Assembly: GCF_012641465.1 (NCBI RefSeq)
Contig: NZ_JABAIK010000013.1
Coordinates: forward strand, 1-64,000
Length of the DNA: 64,000 nt
Source of the DNA: Vibrio agarilyticus
GTDB taxonomy: Bacteria > Pseudomonadota > Gammaproteobacteria > Enterobacterales > Vibrionaceae
Direction of reading: 5' to 3'
Part shown: in pieces, positions 23,780-33,144 of the stretch
How positions within the stretch are numbered: the first letter of the stretch is position 1
How the letters are laid out: the number at the start of each line of letters is the position of its first letter
The notes under the pieces: generated by a model
What the model was told of the DNA's origin: nothing
Database searches by the model: none
Seen by the model: only the letters and a program-made list of their open reading frames with translations
Program-made: the position numbers and the translations under genes

Positions 23780-25654
23780 ATGACCGTGCGCTCGAATCGC
23801 TCACTGTTGCGACAACAGAAATTTTTGCCCTATTTTGTCACCCAATTTTTTGGTGCGTTTAACGACAATATTTTCAAAAATGTGTTGTTGATTTTCGTCG
23901 CTTTTAGTGCCCATGACGCCCTGCCATTTTCGAGTGATCTGTTTATTAATCTCGCCGCGGGCCTTTTTATTCTGCCTTTTTTTCTCTTTTCCGCGACAGC
24001 GGGTGTGCTGGCCGACAAGTGTGAAAAATCGGCATTAATTCGCAAGGTGAAACTCGCTGAAATCGCGATAATGATATTGGCGGCGATCGGGTTTGTTACA
24101 CAACACTACCTTTTGCTGCTTTTATTGCTGTTTTTGATGGGCACTCAATCGGCCTTTTTCGGTCCCGTTAAATACGCGTTATTGCCTCAAGCCCTCAAGC
24201 AACAAGAGCTAGTCCCTGGTAATGCGCTGGTTGAGATGGGAACGTTTCTCGCTATTTTACTCGGCACCATCGGCGCTGGCTTTATTGCCTCTGCTCCCAA
24301 TGCTCATTGGCTTGCGGCCGCAGCCGTCGTGGTATTTGCACTTTTGGGCTACCTCGCAAGTCGCTCGATTCCGCTCGCACCCGCGAGTAACCCTACCCTG
24401 AAACTTCGCTGGCAGCCGATTCGACAAACTCGCGCCACATTAGCAATCGCGCGACAAGACCGCATTATTTTTCAGTGCATCATGGCGATAAGCTGGTTCT
24501 GGTTTCTTGGCGCTACATACCTTACCCAGTTTCCTAACTTCACTAAACAATTCCTCGGTGGCGGTGAAAGTGCAGTGGCGTTTCTGCTGGCGCTTTTTTC
24601 AATCGGTATCGCTGTCGGCTCACTTGCCTGTGATAGGCTTTCCAATCATCGCATCGAAATCGGTATTGTGCCGCTTGGCGCTCTCGGGTTAACGCTGTTT
24701 GGCGCACTGGCCGCCACCAGCGTCCCTGACTTCCCCATAGTGGTGAGCTCATTAAGCGATTTTATCGCTCAGCGTGCATTGTGGCCGCTGTTTGGCGCCT
24801 TATTGGCCATTGGCATCAGTGGTGGACTGTTTATTGTTCCTTTATACGCACTATTACAACAGCGCGCGCAGCCAAAACAGCGAGCGCAAGTCATCGCTGC
24901 GCTGAACATCTATAATGCGCTGTTTATGGTCGCCAGTGCCTTACTCGGCATGGTCATGTTGGTGTTATTTGAACGCTCAATTGTTGAACTGTTTTTACTG
25001 ATCGCCATCTTGAATCTTATTGTGGCAGGTTACATTTTTTTGCAAGTGCCTATTTTCGCGGTGCGATTTTTGGTTTGGGTGCTGACTCATACGTTTTATC
25101 GTGTAAAGCATAAAAATTTGCACCATTTACCAGAACACGGCGGCGCCTTACTGGTCTGTAACCATGTCAGTTATATGGATGCTCTGCTGCTCAGTGCCGT
25201 TTGCCCACGATTAATTCGTTTCGTCATGGAAGAAGAGTACGCCAATTTACCACCTCTGAAACGCTTTTTACGCCGCGCCGGCGTGATCCCGATTGATGCG
25301 AACAACAAAACATCACTAAGACGCGCCTTCATCGAGATCGAAAAAGCACTTCGTGAGGGGCACTTGGTCTGTATTTTCCCAGAGGGCAAGCTCACTACAG
25401 ATGGCGAGATTGGTCCCTTCTTACGCGGCATGGATTTGATCCTGCGCCGCAGCCCAGTGCCAGTGATCCCACTGGCAATTAAAGGTCTTTGGGGCAGCTT
25501 TTTCAGCCATTGCCACGGGCGAGCCTGCCACCAGTTACCAAGACGCTTTTATTCTCAAATAGAAATTGAAGCCGCGCCACCTATTGCCGCCGATGATGCC
25601 ACGAGTGCTCACTTAAAAGACCAAGTCGCTCAGTTAAGAGGAAGTTGGCGCTGA
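23780..25654 (+). CDS. MFS transporter fused to PlsC-type acyltransferase
   Basis: Residues 1 to about 405 are a twelve-helix major facilitator of the lysophospholipid flippase (LplT) type, beginning FVTQFFGAFNDNIFKNVLL, the conserved start of that group. Residues about 430-624 are a glycerolipid acyltransferase: CNHVSYMDALL has the H-x4-D catalytic motif, and FPEGKLTTDGEIGPFLRGM the substrate-binding EGK-T motif. In Escherichia coli LplT and Aas are separate proteins that flip and re-acylate lysophospholipid. Here transport and acylation are joined, without the AMP-binding ligase part of Aas, so acyl donor would have to be acyl-CoA or acyl-ACP. The fusion is known in some proteobacteria. Operon with the TetR gene. 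Confidence 0.9.
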   Translation: MTVRSNRSLLRQQKFLPYFVTQFFGAFNDNIFKNVLLIFVAFSAHDALPFSSDLFINLAAGLFILPFFLFSATAGVLADKCEKSALIRKVKLAEIAIMILAAIGFVTQHYLLLLLLLFLMGTQSAFFGPVKYALLPQALKQQELVPGNALVEMGTFLAILLGTIGAGFIASAPNAHWLAAAAVVVFALLGYLASRSIPLAPASNPTLKLRWQPIRQTRATLAIARQDRIIFQCIMAISWFWFLGATYLTQFPNFTKQFLGGGESAVAFLLALFSIGIAVGSLACDRLSNHRIEIGIVPLGALGLTLFGALAATSVPDFPIVVSSLSDFIAQRALWPLFGALLAIGISGGLFIVPLYALLQQRAQPKQRAQVIAALNIYNALFMVASALLGMVMLVLFERSIVELFLLIAILNLIVAGYIFLQVPIFAVRFLVWVLTHTFYRVKHKNLHHLPEHGGALLVCNHVSYMDALLLSAVCPRLIRFVMEEEYANLPPLKRFLRRAGVIPIDANNKTSLRRAFIEIEKALREGHLVCIFPEGKLTTDGEIGPFLRGMDLILRRSPVPVIPLAIKGLWGSFFSHCHGRACHQLPRRFYSQIEIEAAPPIAADDATSAHLKDQVAQLRGSWR

Positions 25655-25706
25655 AAAATGGAAAGTGAGATTGACCTATTTTTATGCAATAGCGCTTCTC
25701 CCGCAT

Positions 25707-25738
25707 AAAAAGAGCGAGTACACTGCTCGCTCTTTTTT
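25707..25738 (+). terminator. Terminator after the MFS-acyltransferase gene
   Basis: AGAGCGAG (25711-25718) and CTCGCTCT (25726-25733) form an 8-bp stem followed by six T. Confidence 0.85.
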
Positions 25739-25753
25739 GTTCATTTTAAACTT

Positions 25754-26680
25754 ATGACGCCCTTGATTCGTAATGCGCTGTTTGCTGGCGCTTTTGTTCT
25801 TTGCTTGACCCCATGGATCACCTCCCCCATGGCGTTAATTTTAGGCTTTACCCTTGCAACATTTAATGCTCTACCAATACAAATTAAGCCCGCTGCGATC
25901 ACTAAAAAGCTGCTGGCCTATTCGATTATTGGCCTTGGCTTTGGTATTTCTCTCGATGAAGCAATTGCTGTTACCCAGCAAGGCATTGGACTTATTCTTG
26001 CCACCATTATTGGCACGCTAGCGCTGGGCTATCTTATCGGCCGCTTGCTTAAACTCGAAAAAAAGACAGCTCACCTAATTGCTTCTGGCACCGCCATTTG
26101 TGGTGGTAGCGCGATTGCCGCTGTTGCTCCGGCAATTAAGGCCGATGACGAGCAAATTGCCCTTGCGCTGGCTACCGTTTTTGTTCTGAACTCGATCGCA
26201 CTGTTTTTATTTCCGGCACTGGGTCACGCTTTCGAGCTTGATCAACACACTTTTGGAACGTGGGCGGCCATTGCCATTCATGACACCTCATCTGTAGTGG
26301 GAGCGGCGTCCGCTTATGGTGAAGAAGCCCTTACCACAGCGACAACGCTAAAATTAGCACGCGCATTATGGATTGTGCCAATTGCACTTTTCAGTGCCAT
26401 GTTATTTAAATCGCACTCACAAAAAGTGGCGATTCCGTATTTCATTGGCTTTTACTGTTTAGCGGTTGTGTTTGCGGATTTGGTGCCTCAAGGGCAAGCG
26501 GTGTATGAGATTATTTTTGCCATTGCGAAACAGGCGCTGGTCGTCTGTTTATTTTTGATTGGCTGCAGTCTTTCAATTGCAAAACTCAAGGCAGCTGGCA
26601 CACAGCCAATGTTGCTTGGTGTATCGCTTTGGATCGCCATTTCCGTCAGCTCACTCACCTGGCTGTTAGCGACGCGCTAA
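25754..26680 (+). CDS. YeiH family putative sulfate exporter
   Basis: This 308-residue membrane protein has about ten helices and the family signatures [32 protein letters not shown] and [18 protein letters not shown]. These identify the YeiH/UPF0324 family, annotated as sulfate or thiosulfate-type exporters, with an inverted repeat architecture like that of Na+-coupled elevator transporters. It is slightly shorter than YeiH (about 340), starting right at the first helix. It is convergent to a small membrane-protein gene, with only 4 bases between their stop codons. Substrate is not determined by sequence. Confidence 0.88.
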   Translation: MTPLIRNALFAGAFVLCLTPWITSPMALILGFTLATFNALPIQIKPAAITKKLLAYSIIGLGFGISLDEAIAVTQQGIGLILATIIGTLALGYLIGRLLKLEKKTAHLIASGTAICGGSAIAAVAPAIKADDEQIALALATVFVLNSIALFLFPALGHAFELDQHTFGTWAAIAIHDTSSVVGAASAYGEEALTTATTLKLARALWIVPIALFSAMLFKSHSQKVAIPYFIGFYCLAVVFADLVPQGQAVYEIIFAIAKQALVVCLFLIGCSLSIAKLKAAGTQPMLLGVSLWIAISVSSLTWLLATR

Positions 26681-26684
26681 TCAC

Positions 26685-26855
26685 CTAACGATTGCGCCGC
26701 TGCTGCCCAATTAGGATTAATGTGGCAAAAGCGGCCAACAAACTCAGTGATTGTATCAATCCCTGAGTGACGACCCCCAGCACCATTAATAACACTAAAA
26801 TCGTATTTAGTAGCGATTGTGGTGTGCGCGATACTCTTTTCATCCATCGATGCAT
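26685..26855 (-). CDS. Small 56-residue membrane protein
   Basis: A short frame on the minus strand starts with ATG 26855 and ends TAG at 26685. The product begins MHRWMKRVSRTPQSLL, continues with a long hydrophobic stretch (about residues 17-50, likely two short helices or one long hairpin) and ends GQQRRNR, a positive-inside layout at both ends. GGGAGAG lies 4 bases before the ATG. The longer overlapping frame from 26868 in another phase has no such features. The ribosome site is part of a hairpin (26864-26892). I do not recognise the family. Confidence 0.6.
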   Translation of the reverse strand: MHRWMKRVSRTPQSLLNTILVLLMVLGVVTQGLIQSLSLLAAFATLILIGQQRRNR

Positions 26856-26863
26856 TAGGCTCT

Positions 26864-26892
26864 CCCATATTCCATAATTAAGAGAATATGGG
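26864..26892 (-). promoter_or_regulatory. Hairpin covering the ribosome site of the small membrane protein
   Basis: CCCATATTC (26864-26872) pairs perfectly with GAATATGGG (26884-26892) around an 11-base loop. In the mRNA, the arm nearer the gene includes the first bases of the GGGAGAG ribosome binding site, so the structure could limit translation. Confidence 0.45.
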
Positions 26893-26970
26893 GGTAATTA
26901 TGACCTTGCGTAATAAAGAGCGAAATTCGCTTTTGCTCTATGACATAACCATTATTGACTGCAATCAGTA

Positions 26971-28488
26971 TTATGCTGGTTGAAAATTAGTGTGGGTGGC
27001 AACCCATTCTTTTAGCGCGGCACGAGAGATTTTAACCGTATTAGCATCTTGCGATTGAGGCAGCGGGTAATAGTGTTCTGGGTGCTTAAAACGCACTAAA
27101 CGCGGGGCCAGCCAGTGGGTAAGCGCCACCGAATCATATTGATTTGATGCCAATAAGGGCCCTCCTTCAATCAACGCCAAAGGCCTGGCACCATAGTCAG
27201 CATCGACAATGGGCACAATGAAAGCTTGAGTGATCGTAGGATGTTGCAATAACGCCGCTTCGATCTCTTCACAGTGAATATTTTCACCGCCAGAGATAAA
27301 TTGATTATCAGCTCGACCTATAATTGTCAGCTCGTGATTGCAAATCGTACCGAGATCGCGTGAGTCGAACCAACCCGCGGCATTCGTCAAGGGTTTCAAG
27401 GTGCCTTGGTGATAGTAACCACTTGCTAGCGTTTCACCGCCAATCCAAATATGGCCATCGATGAGTTGTATCGCGCGTTTGGGTAATACCGACCCAACAC
27501 TGCTATTTTGCTGGTCCCCTGAATGGTTTAAACACTTTGCCACCACGGTCGACGCGGCTTCTGTCATACCATAGCCAACCCAAGTTTCAATACCCAAAGC
27601 GGCCGCTTGAGTTGCAAGTTCAAGCGGAATATGACTGCCGCCAAGCAAAACGTGAGTCAGTGCTAACGGTACGCCGCTGGCTAACAGTCGCTGCAATTGA
27701 ACGGGCACCAAAGAAGCGTGCGTCACTCCGGCCAAATCGTCAAACAGTAAAGCCTCAACCAATTTTAGCGTTGCGCCAGCCACAAGCCAGCGATGCACTA
27801 TCGCTAAACCTGACACGTGGTACAGGGGTAAACTGAGCAGCCAAGTATCCTCTTGGCCGAATTTCAATTGCTCTAACAATCCCTGCGCAGACGCCATATG
27901 TTGCTCTAAAGTGTGCGCAACGGCCTTTGGCGCTCCTGTCGAGCCCGAGGTGAAAATTAAACTCGCGAGACGGCCAGCATCAACATCAACATCAACACGC
28001 AATGAAACATCGGGCTCGGCAACGCCTCGTACAAATGCGTTTTGCTGCTCCCAATCACTCGCTAGCGGAAGGTGGCAAACCGCGGCAAAATCGCCTCTAG
28101 GTTCGAAATTCGAATCAGCGATAAATACCGTCTCGTGCGATGAATAGAGCGTGGTGAGTTTTTGCGCGATAAGCTCAGCAGGCGCTGGCATAACAAAAGC
28201 GGTCGTCATGCCTAATTCCAGCGCGGCCAGATAATAGAGCACGCTTGCTACGGTGTTTTTTCCGACAATGGTAAGAACATCGCCCTCACGGACACCACTG
28301 CGCACCAGTAACGCTCGATAACGTGCAATGTCTTGGTTCAGCTCACGCCAATTCAGCGTAAGCGAACCACAGCGCAGCGCCGTCGCATTCGGGGCGCTGC
28401 GTGCCCATTCTTGCCATAGCCATAACTTTGGTATTTGCGCGTTATGATTGCTCTCGGCGCACTCTACAACTCTATTTAAGCGGGTCAT
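26971..28488 (-). CDS. menE: o-Succinylbenzoate-CoA ligase
   Basis: MenE activates o-succinylbenzoate with ATP to its CoA ester in menaquinone synthesis. The protein of about 505 residues has the AMP-binding loop IFTSGSTGAPKAVAHT, the A5-type motif WVGYGMTEAASTV, the GWFDSRDLG hinge motif and a C-terminal NTVKISRAALKEW that supplies the catalytic lysine. Its ATG overlaps the stop codon of menC (TAATG), so ATG 28488 is preferred over a longer frame from 28506. It is last in menFDHBCE. Confidence 0.92.
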   Translation of the reverse strand: MTRLNRVVECAESNHNAQIPKLWLWQEWARSAPNATALRCGSLTLNWRELNQDIARYRALLVRSGVREGDVLTIVGKNTVASVLYYLAALELGMTTAFVMPAPAELIAQKLTTLYSSHETVFIADSNFEPRGDFAAVCHLPLASDWEQQNAFVRGVAEPDVSLRVDVDVDAGRLASLIFTSGSTGAPKAVAHTLEQHMASAQGLLEQLKFGQEDTWLLSLPLYHVSGLAIVHRWLVAGATLKLVEALLFDDLAGVTHASLVPVQLQRLLASGVPLALTHVLLGGSHIPLELATQAAALGIETWVGYGMTEAASTVVAKCLNHSGDQQNSSVGSVLPKRAIQLIDGHIWIGGETLASGYYHQGTLKPLTNAAGWFDSRDLGTICNHELTIIGRADNQFISGGENIHCEEIEAALLQHPTITQAFIVPIVDADYGARPLALIEGGPLLASNQYDSVALTHWLAPRLVRFKHPEHYYPLPQSQDANTVKISRAALKEWVATHTNFQPA

Positions 28489-29480
28489 TATACGGTTTGG
28501 TGCCACACTCGCGTTTGGTCATGCAGCGGTGTGATATCAAGTAAACAATCAGGCCAAGGCTGGTCAAGCTGAGCTTTAAAGAGCGATACCGTATCGAGTC
28601 CAGGAACTTGCTCAGGCGTAAGCCAATATGCCATGCGCGCTAATAAATTCAGCCCAAGACTGGATTCCAAGCTTGAACTTATCACCGCTTTAATGCCGAG
28701 CGTTGCCGCTTTTTCTACCAGCATTCGGCAGCGTTCGGTTGAGCCTATCAAGGTCGGTTTAATGACGATAACTTTTGCGCCCGTGAGATCGGATAAATCA
28801 AAATGGCTGTGGTGCAGCGCATCTTGCAACGTTTCATCCCAAGCGATGGCAATGCCTGTATCGATAGCAAACGCCAAGCTGTCTCCAGGATGATGACAAG
28901 GCTCTTCTAAGTAAGCGATTCGACCACGTCGTGACGGCGGAATTTTTCGCGCAAATTGCTCAGCTTTATCCGGTGTCCAAGCGCGATTAGCGTCAAGGCG
29001 CAAAGACAAATCGGGAATGCTCTCCAAAAAGAGATTCACCATCATGGCATCACGAATAGGCTCATAAAGTCCGACTTTAATCTTGGCGACTTTATCTCCT
29101 GACAACTCGCTCAGCTGCGCCAAAAGTTCATCCGGATCACCATTGCACAAAGGCGCAACTTGGTAATTTCCCTCGATGGGCAAACGCCCACTTAACTCAT
29201 CTAACGCAATTGAGAGACCAAAAGCGACCGAGGGATATAAAGTGTCAAAATCAATGGGTTCGTCTTTTAACCAATGCTCAAGTTGCGTTTGAAGCTGCGC
29301 GCCCGCTTGTTCAAGGCTCTCGTGGCTAAATCCCGGTAACGGCGCCACCTCTCCACGCGCAAGAATATCGTCATGCTTTAGTTCAAGAATAAAACCACTA
29401 CGTACCGACAAACGCTCTTGGCGTAAAATGACGCCACTGTCCATAGGAAGATCGTAACGGTAAAGAGTTGCTGATTTCAT
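28488..29480 (-). CDS. menC: o-Succinylbenzoate synthase
   Basis: MenC removes water from SHCHC to give o-succinylbenzoate. The 330-residue protein is an enolase-superfamily barrel: catalytic lysines in KIKVGLYE and KPTLIGS, and metal ligands Asp in RLDANRAW, Glu in YLEEPC and Asp in AWDETLQ. ATG 29480 follows AAGGTCAG, and the product MKSATLYRYDLPMDSG matches the family N terminus. It lies 121 bp after menB, enough for an internal promoter, and overlaps menE. Confidence 0.93.
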   Translation of the reverse strand: MKSATLYRYDLPMDSGVILRQERLSVRSGFILELKHDDILARGEVAPLPGFSHESLEQAGAQLQTQLEHWLKDEPIDFDTLYPSVAFGLSIALDELSGRLPIEGNYQVAPLCNGDPDELLAQLSELSGDKVAKIKVGLYEPIRDAMMVNLFLESIPDLSLRLDANRAWTPDKAEQFARKIPPSRRGRIAYLEEPCHHPGDSLAFAIDTGIAIAWDETLQDALHHSHFDLSDLTGAKVIVIKPTLIGSTERCRMLVEKAATLGIKAVISSSLESSLGLNLLARMAYWLTPEQVPGLDTVSLFKAQLDQPWPDCLLDITPLHDQTRVWHQTV

Positions 29481-29601
29481 AATCTGACCTTGATTGAAAA
29501 TCGTGCCTTTGCCAATAGTCGGTAATACTCGAGCACGTTGACGTTGCACTTAGCGGCTACATCAAATAGACCGAGTATTACGTCAGTGACGTTCACTAAC
29601 G

Positions 29602-30468
29602 TTAAGGATTACGAGGAAACTTATTAAAGTCTGGGCGACGTTTTTCGTTAAAGGCATTACGCCCTTCCTGACCTTCATCAGTCATATAGAACATCATAGT
29701 GGCATTGCCCGCGAGCTCTTGCAAACCAGCTTGACCATCACAGTCAGCATTGAGCGCCGCTTTTAGACAACGCAGTGCCATTGGGCTGTGTTGAAGCACC
29801 TCTCGACACCAACGAACTGTCTCACGCTCAAGATCCGCAAGCGGCACGACGGTATTGACCAGCCCCATATCAAGCGCTTCTTGCGCATCATAAAAACGAC
29901 ACAAGAACCAAATTTCACGCGCTTTTTTCTGGCCCACGATTCTTGCCATGTAAGACGCGCCCCAACCGCCATCAAAAGAGCCCACTTTAGGCCCAGTTTG
30001 ACCAAATTGCGCATTCTCTGCCGCAATGGTTAAGTCACACATCATGTGCAGCACATGACCACCACCCACAGCCCACCCCGCAACAGAGGCAATCACAGGT
30101 TTGGGGCAAGTGCGAATGTCGCGTTGAAAATCAAGTACGTTGAGATGATGAACACCAGAATCATCACGGTAGCCACCGTAATCACCACGAATTTTTTGAT
30201 CGCCGCCGGAGCAAAATGCGTCTTCACCCAATCCCGTCAGAATAATCACACCCACATGTGAGTCATAGCGCGCGTCTGCCAACGCTTGGATCATTTCTTT
30301 TACCGTTTGAGGGCGAAAGGCATTACGAACCTGTGGCCGTGCAATGGTAATTTTGGCGATACCATCTGCTGATTTATGATAGTGAATATCCTCATAGCCT
30401 TCGCTGCAATCGGTCCAATTTACCGGCGCATAGAGTTCTTCTTCGCTAATTCCTACGGTTTTCGCCAT
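29602..30468 (-). CDS. menB: 1,4-Dihydroxy-2-naphthoyl-CoA synthase
   Basis: MenB closes the second ring of menaquinone from o-succinylbenzoyl-CoA. The 288-residue protein is a crotonase-fold enzyme: [55 protein letters not shown] with the oxyanion-hole glycines, and [23 protein letters not shown]. The C-terminal [23 protein letters not shown] is specific to MenB. ATG 30468 has GGGAA upstream. The gene comes 38 bases after menH. Confidence 0.95.
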   Translation of the reverse strand: MAKTVGISEEELYAPVNWTDCSEGYEDIHYHKSADGIAKITIARPQVRNAFRPQTVKEMIQALADARYDSHVGVIILTGLGEDAFCSGGDQKIRGDYGGYRDDSGVHHLNVLDFQRDIRTCPKPVIASVAGWAVGGGHVLHMMCDLTIAAENAQFGQTGPKVGSFDGGWGASYMARIVGQKKAREIWFLCRFYDAQEALDMGLVNTVVPLADLERETVRWCREVLQHSPMALRCLKAALNADCDGQAGLQELAGNATMMFYMTDEGQEGRNAFNEKRRPDFNKFPRNP

Positions 30469-30506
30469 GGTTGTTCCCACTTAATTTAGCTTTGATAATT
30501 TTGCCA

Positions 30507-31379
30507 TCAAACCCCAACCTCACTTGACGCTGCCACGCGAGCGACAAATTGTGTAATGTGCTGATGCACAATTTGGCTAAACGCCTTTGGCTGAGCTTGA
30601 TGAACGTTATGCCCAGCGTGGTCCACCACACTGGACGAAATGCAATAATTGTTAGCCACCGATTGATTACGCTGCACTAATGCGGTGAATTTAACGTCAC
30701 TCGCACCTGAAATGCAGGCTATCGGTATGCGTGTTTGCTGCAGTAACCCGATTAAATTGGGCTGAGTTGCCAGCGATGTCGCCAAAAGCATTTGTGCGAC
30801 CGTACTGCCAAGATTAGCACTTCGCTGGGCAATCACAGTTTGTCTTTGCGCATGATTTAACGAAGAAAACACCGGCTGTTGATACCAATCGGCGAGAACC
30901 TGAGCAATTGGCTCTTGCTGAAAACGCCTTGCCCAACCTTGATCATGTCGCCAACGCGCGCAGCGCAGCTCGGCATTGGCCAAACCTGTGTGCGCTCCCT
31001 CAACGATAGCGCCTATGATTGGCAATGACGTTGAAAGCGCACACGCTTGTTGTGATGCAAGCCCGTTAAGCACAATTCGCGCGCCCAATGAGTAACCTAT
31101 TAGCACGACGCCATTGACCTGTTGTCGCTGAGCTAACGGCTGGTAGACGGACTCAATCGTTTGATAAAGTCTCATCGCCGCATCTTGTAGGCTGCTACAC
31201 GATTGCATAACACTCTTACCATGACCGGGCAAATCGACTAATAACGTGGGATAGGAAGGCAAGGCCTCATGCACCGATTGCCAGTCATTGCCACATCCAA
31301 GTAAACCATGAACCAATACCAACAATGGTGGCCTTGATGCCCGGTTCTGCTCTGTGTTAACAAGTTGATAGCTTAACAT
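30507..31379 (-). CDS. menH: SHCHC synthase
   Basis: MenH eliminates pyruvate from SEPHCHC, the product of MenD. It is a 290-residue alpha/beta hydrolase: VLVHGLLGCGNDWQSV contains the oxyanion HG motif, GYSLGARIVLN the nucleophile serine elbow, and VDHAGHNVHQAQP the catalytic histidine. Sequence outside these motifs is variable, as usual for MenH; position between menD and menB settles the call. It starts 16 bases after menD. Confidence 0.9.
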   Translation of the reverse strand: MLSYQLVNTEQNRASRPPLLVLVHGLLGCGNDWQSVHEALPSYPTLLVDLPGHGKSVMQSCSSLQDAAMRLYQTIESVYQPLAQRQQVNGVVLIGYSLGARIVLNGLASQQACALSTSLPIIGAIVEGAHTGLANAELRCARWRHDQGWARRFQQEPIAQVLADWYQQPVFSSLNHAQRQTVIAQRSANLGSTVAQMLLATSLATQPNLIGLLQQTRIPIACISGASDVKFTALVQRNQSVANNYCISSSVVDHAGHNVHQAQPKAFSQIVHQHITQFVARVAASSEVGV

Positions 31380-31395
31380 TTCATCGCTCTAGGAT

Positions 31396-33144
31396 TCACG
31401 CGCTGCCGATACAGGCCGCCATAACGGCTTTAACCTGCTGCGACGCTTGCTCAGGTGGTGTTTGTACTTCCACTAGCAGTGCGCCATGACCGCCATTGAG
31501 ATGGCGCGCGACGCAGGCTTGGAATTCCACTAACGAGTCGGGTTTCGCATAGCTGAGTCGAAACTGCGCTGCCGCGTGAGCAAAATCATAGCCATGAGGC
31601 ATTTGATACCAATCTTGTTTTTGCGCTGCAGGCACAGGCAGAAAATCAAAAATGGCACCACCGTCATTGTTGCTAACCACTAACACTACCGGCGTGATTT
31701 GCTGGCTCAATAAGGCTAGAGAATTAAGATCGTACAACGCAGATGTGTCCCCCAAATAAATTAGCAGCGGGCGCTGACGCCCACGAGCAACCCCAGCGGC
31801 GGTCGCAATGAGACCATCAATGCCAGAGGCGCCTCGGTTACTAAACACTTCACAGTTATCAATGCTGGCAAACATATCGGCTAAACGCACAATCAAACTA
31901 TTGCCCAGCATCAGATCGCACTCTTGGGTTCGCTGAGCCATGTCCAGTGCCAAAGCCACTTCCGTCAGATCATCGGTTTCAGCGTCACCATTAAGAGTCG
32001 CCACGGCCTGTGTCACTAGTGATGAATACGGTTTTAGTGCCTCTCCCCAGCCAAAATGGGCTGGCACAATCTCATTGTCACCGATGTTGAGCAGCGCCTG
32101 CTCAACAAATTGATTCGCACTCATGGGCCAGTGGCGCTGGGATAAGTGACTCGGGTTAATGCGCTGCGCTCGAGCGTGCACCAGCCAGTAGTCACCTTGC
32201 TGCGACAAATGCCGCTCAAGCCACTGCAATAAACGTTTTGACACCAAACGCGCGCCAAATTGCAATACAAGATCGCACGAGTGCAATATCGCTTGAGCTG
32301 AGGGCTGAGAGAGCCAAATATCATAGTGCGCCCACGCAGAGGTAATGCCCGATTGTGGATCGGCCAGCAGCGGCCAGCCCAACGTGTGAGCCAACTGTTT
32401 CGCCGCCATCGCTTGAGTCAGCGAGACACTGCCCACCACAATAACGCCTCGACGCTGGCTTAACTGCTCAATATCAGCCTCATCCAAACCAACTTGAGCA
32501 CTGCGTTCGCGCCGCGTCCAAGGGGCTTGTCCTTCTTGCCAACGGTCAATCGACGTTAAGTAATGGTGATAAAACGCTTTGTCACCCTGAGAATAAAGCG
32601 GCTCAGGAAAAGGACAGTTGATCTGTACCGGTCCGCCCTGCTTGGCTTGTGTATCAATAAGCTCATCCACCGCACTTAACAACCAAGGTAACGGCGTTGC
32701 TATTGATGGGCTGGGTAAGTTGAGGCTCGGGCACTGCTGAGAGGCAAAAAGTCCGAGTTGATTGATCGCCTGATTCGCTCCACAACCAACCAACTCTGCT
32801 GGTCGATCCGCGGTCAAAAAAATGAGACGTTCACCCGTTAATGAGGCTTCTGCGGCAGCAGGTAATAAGTTGGCAACGGCGGTGCCGGATGTCACTATCA
32901 CCACAACCGGGCACGCGGTTGCTTTCGCCAACCCCAAGGCAAGAAAACCAAGTCCACGCTCATCAAAATGTTTATGCAGCGTGAACCCTTTATGGGCTAT
33001 CGCCTCGAGGGTGAGCGGTGTCGAACGAGAGCCAGGCGCAATACAAACATCGTTGACGCCAAGACGAGCTAGCTCCTCAAGAATGATCTCGCTCCACAAT
33101 CGGTTTAATACCGCTTGGTCATGCGTCACTGACTCATGGCTCAT
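31396..33144 (-). CDS. menD: SEPHCHC synthase
   Basis: MenD adds a succinic semialdehyde unit from 2-oxoglutarate to isochorismate using thiamine diphosphate, the first committed step of menaquinone synthesis. The 582-residue protein has the N-terminal ThDP glutamate region (GVNDVCIAPGSRSTPLTL, HFDERGLGFLALGLAKA) and the C-terminal ThDP/Mg motif LLIYLGDTSALYDLNSLALL followed by SNNDGGAIFDFLP. AAGGAG precedes the double ATG; ATG 33144 has the better spacing. Its start overlaps the end of menF. Confidence 0.95.
   Translation of the reverse strand: MSHESVTHDQAVLNRLWSEIILEELARLGVNDVCIAPGSRSTPLTLEAIAHKGFTLHKHFDERGLGFLALGLAKATACPVVVIVTSGTAVANLLPAAAEASLTGERLIFLTADRPAELVGCGANQAINQLGLFASQQCPSLNLPSPSIATPLPWLLSAVDELIDTQAKQGGPVQINCPFPEPLYSQGDKAFYHHYLTSIDRWQEGQAPWTRRERSAQVGLDEADIEQLSQRRGVIVVGSVSLTQAMAAKQLAHTLGWPLLADPQSGITSAWAHYDIWLSQPSAQAILHSCDLVLQFGARLVSKRLLQWLERHLSQQGDYWLVHARAQRINPSHLSQRHWPMSANQFVEQALLNIGDNEIVPAHFGWGEALKPYSSLVTQAVATLNGDAETDDLTEVALALDMAQRTQECDLMLGNSLIVRLADMFASIDNCEVFSNRGASGIDGLIATAAGVARGRQRPLLIYLGDTSALYDLNSLALLSQQITPVVLVVSNNDGGAIFDFLPVPAAQKQDWYQMPHGYDFAHAAAQFRLSYAKPDSLVEFQACVARHLNGGHGALLVEVQTPPEQASQQVKAVMAACIGSA

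Noticed and set aside
26677-26868. A 63-codon frame on the minus strand beside yeiH
   Set aside because: It lacks protein-like features. The overlapping 56-codon frame in another phase has a ribosome site and a clear membrane-protein pattern.
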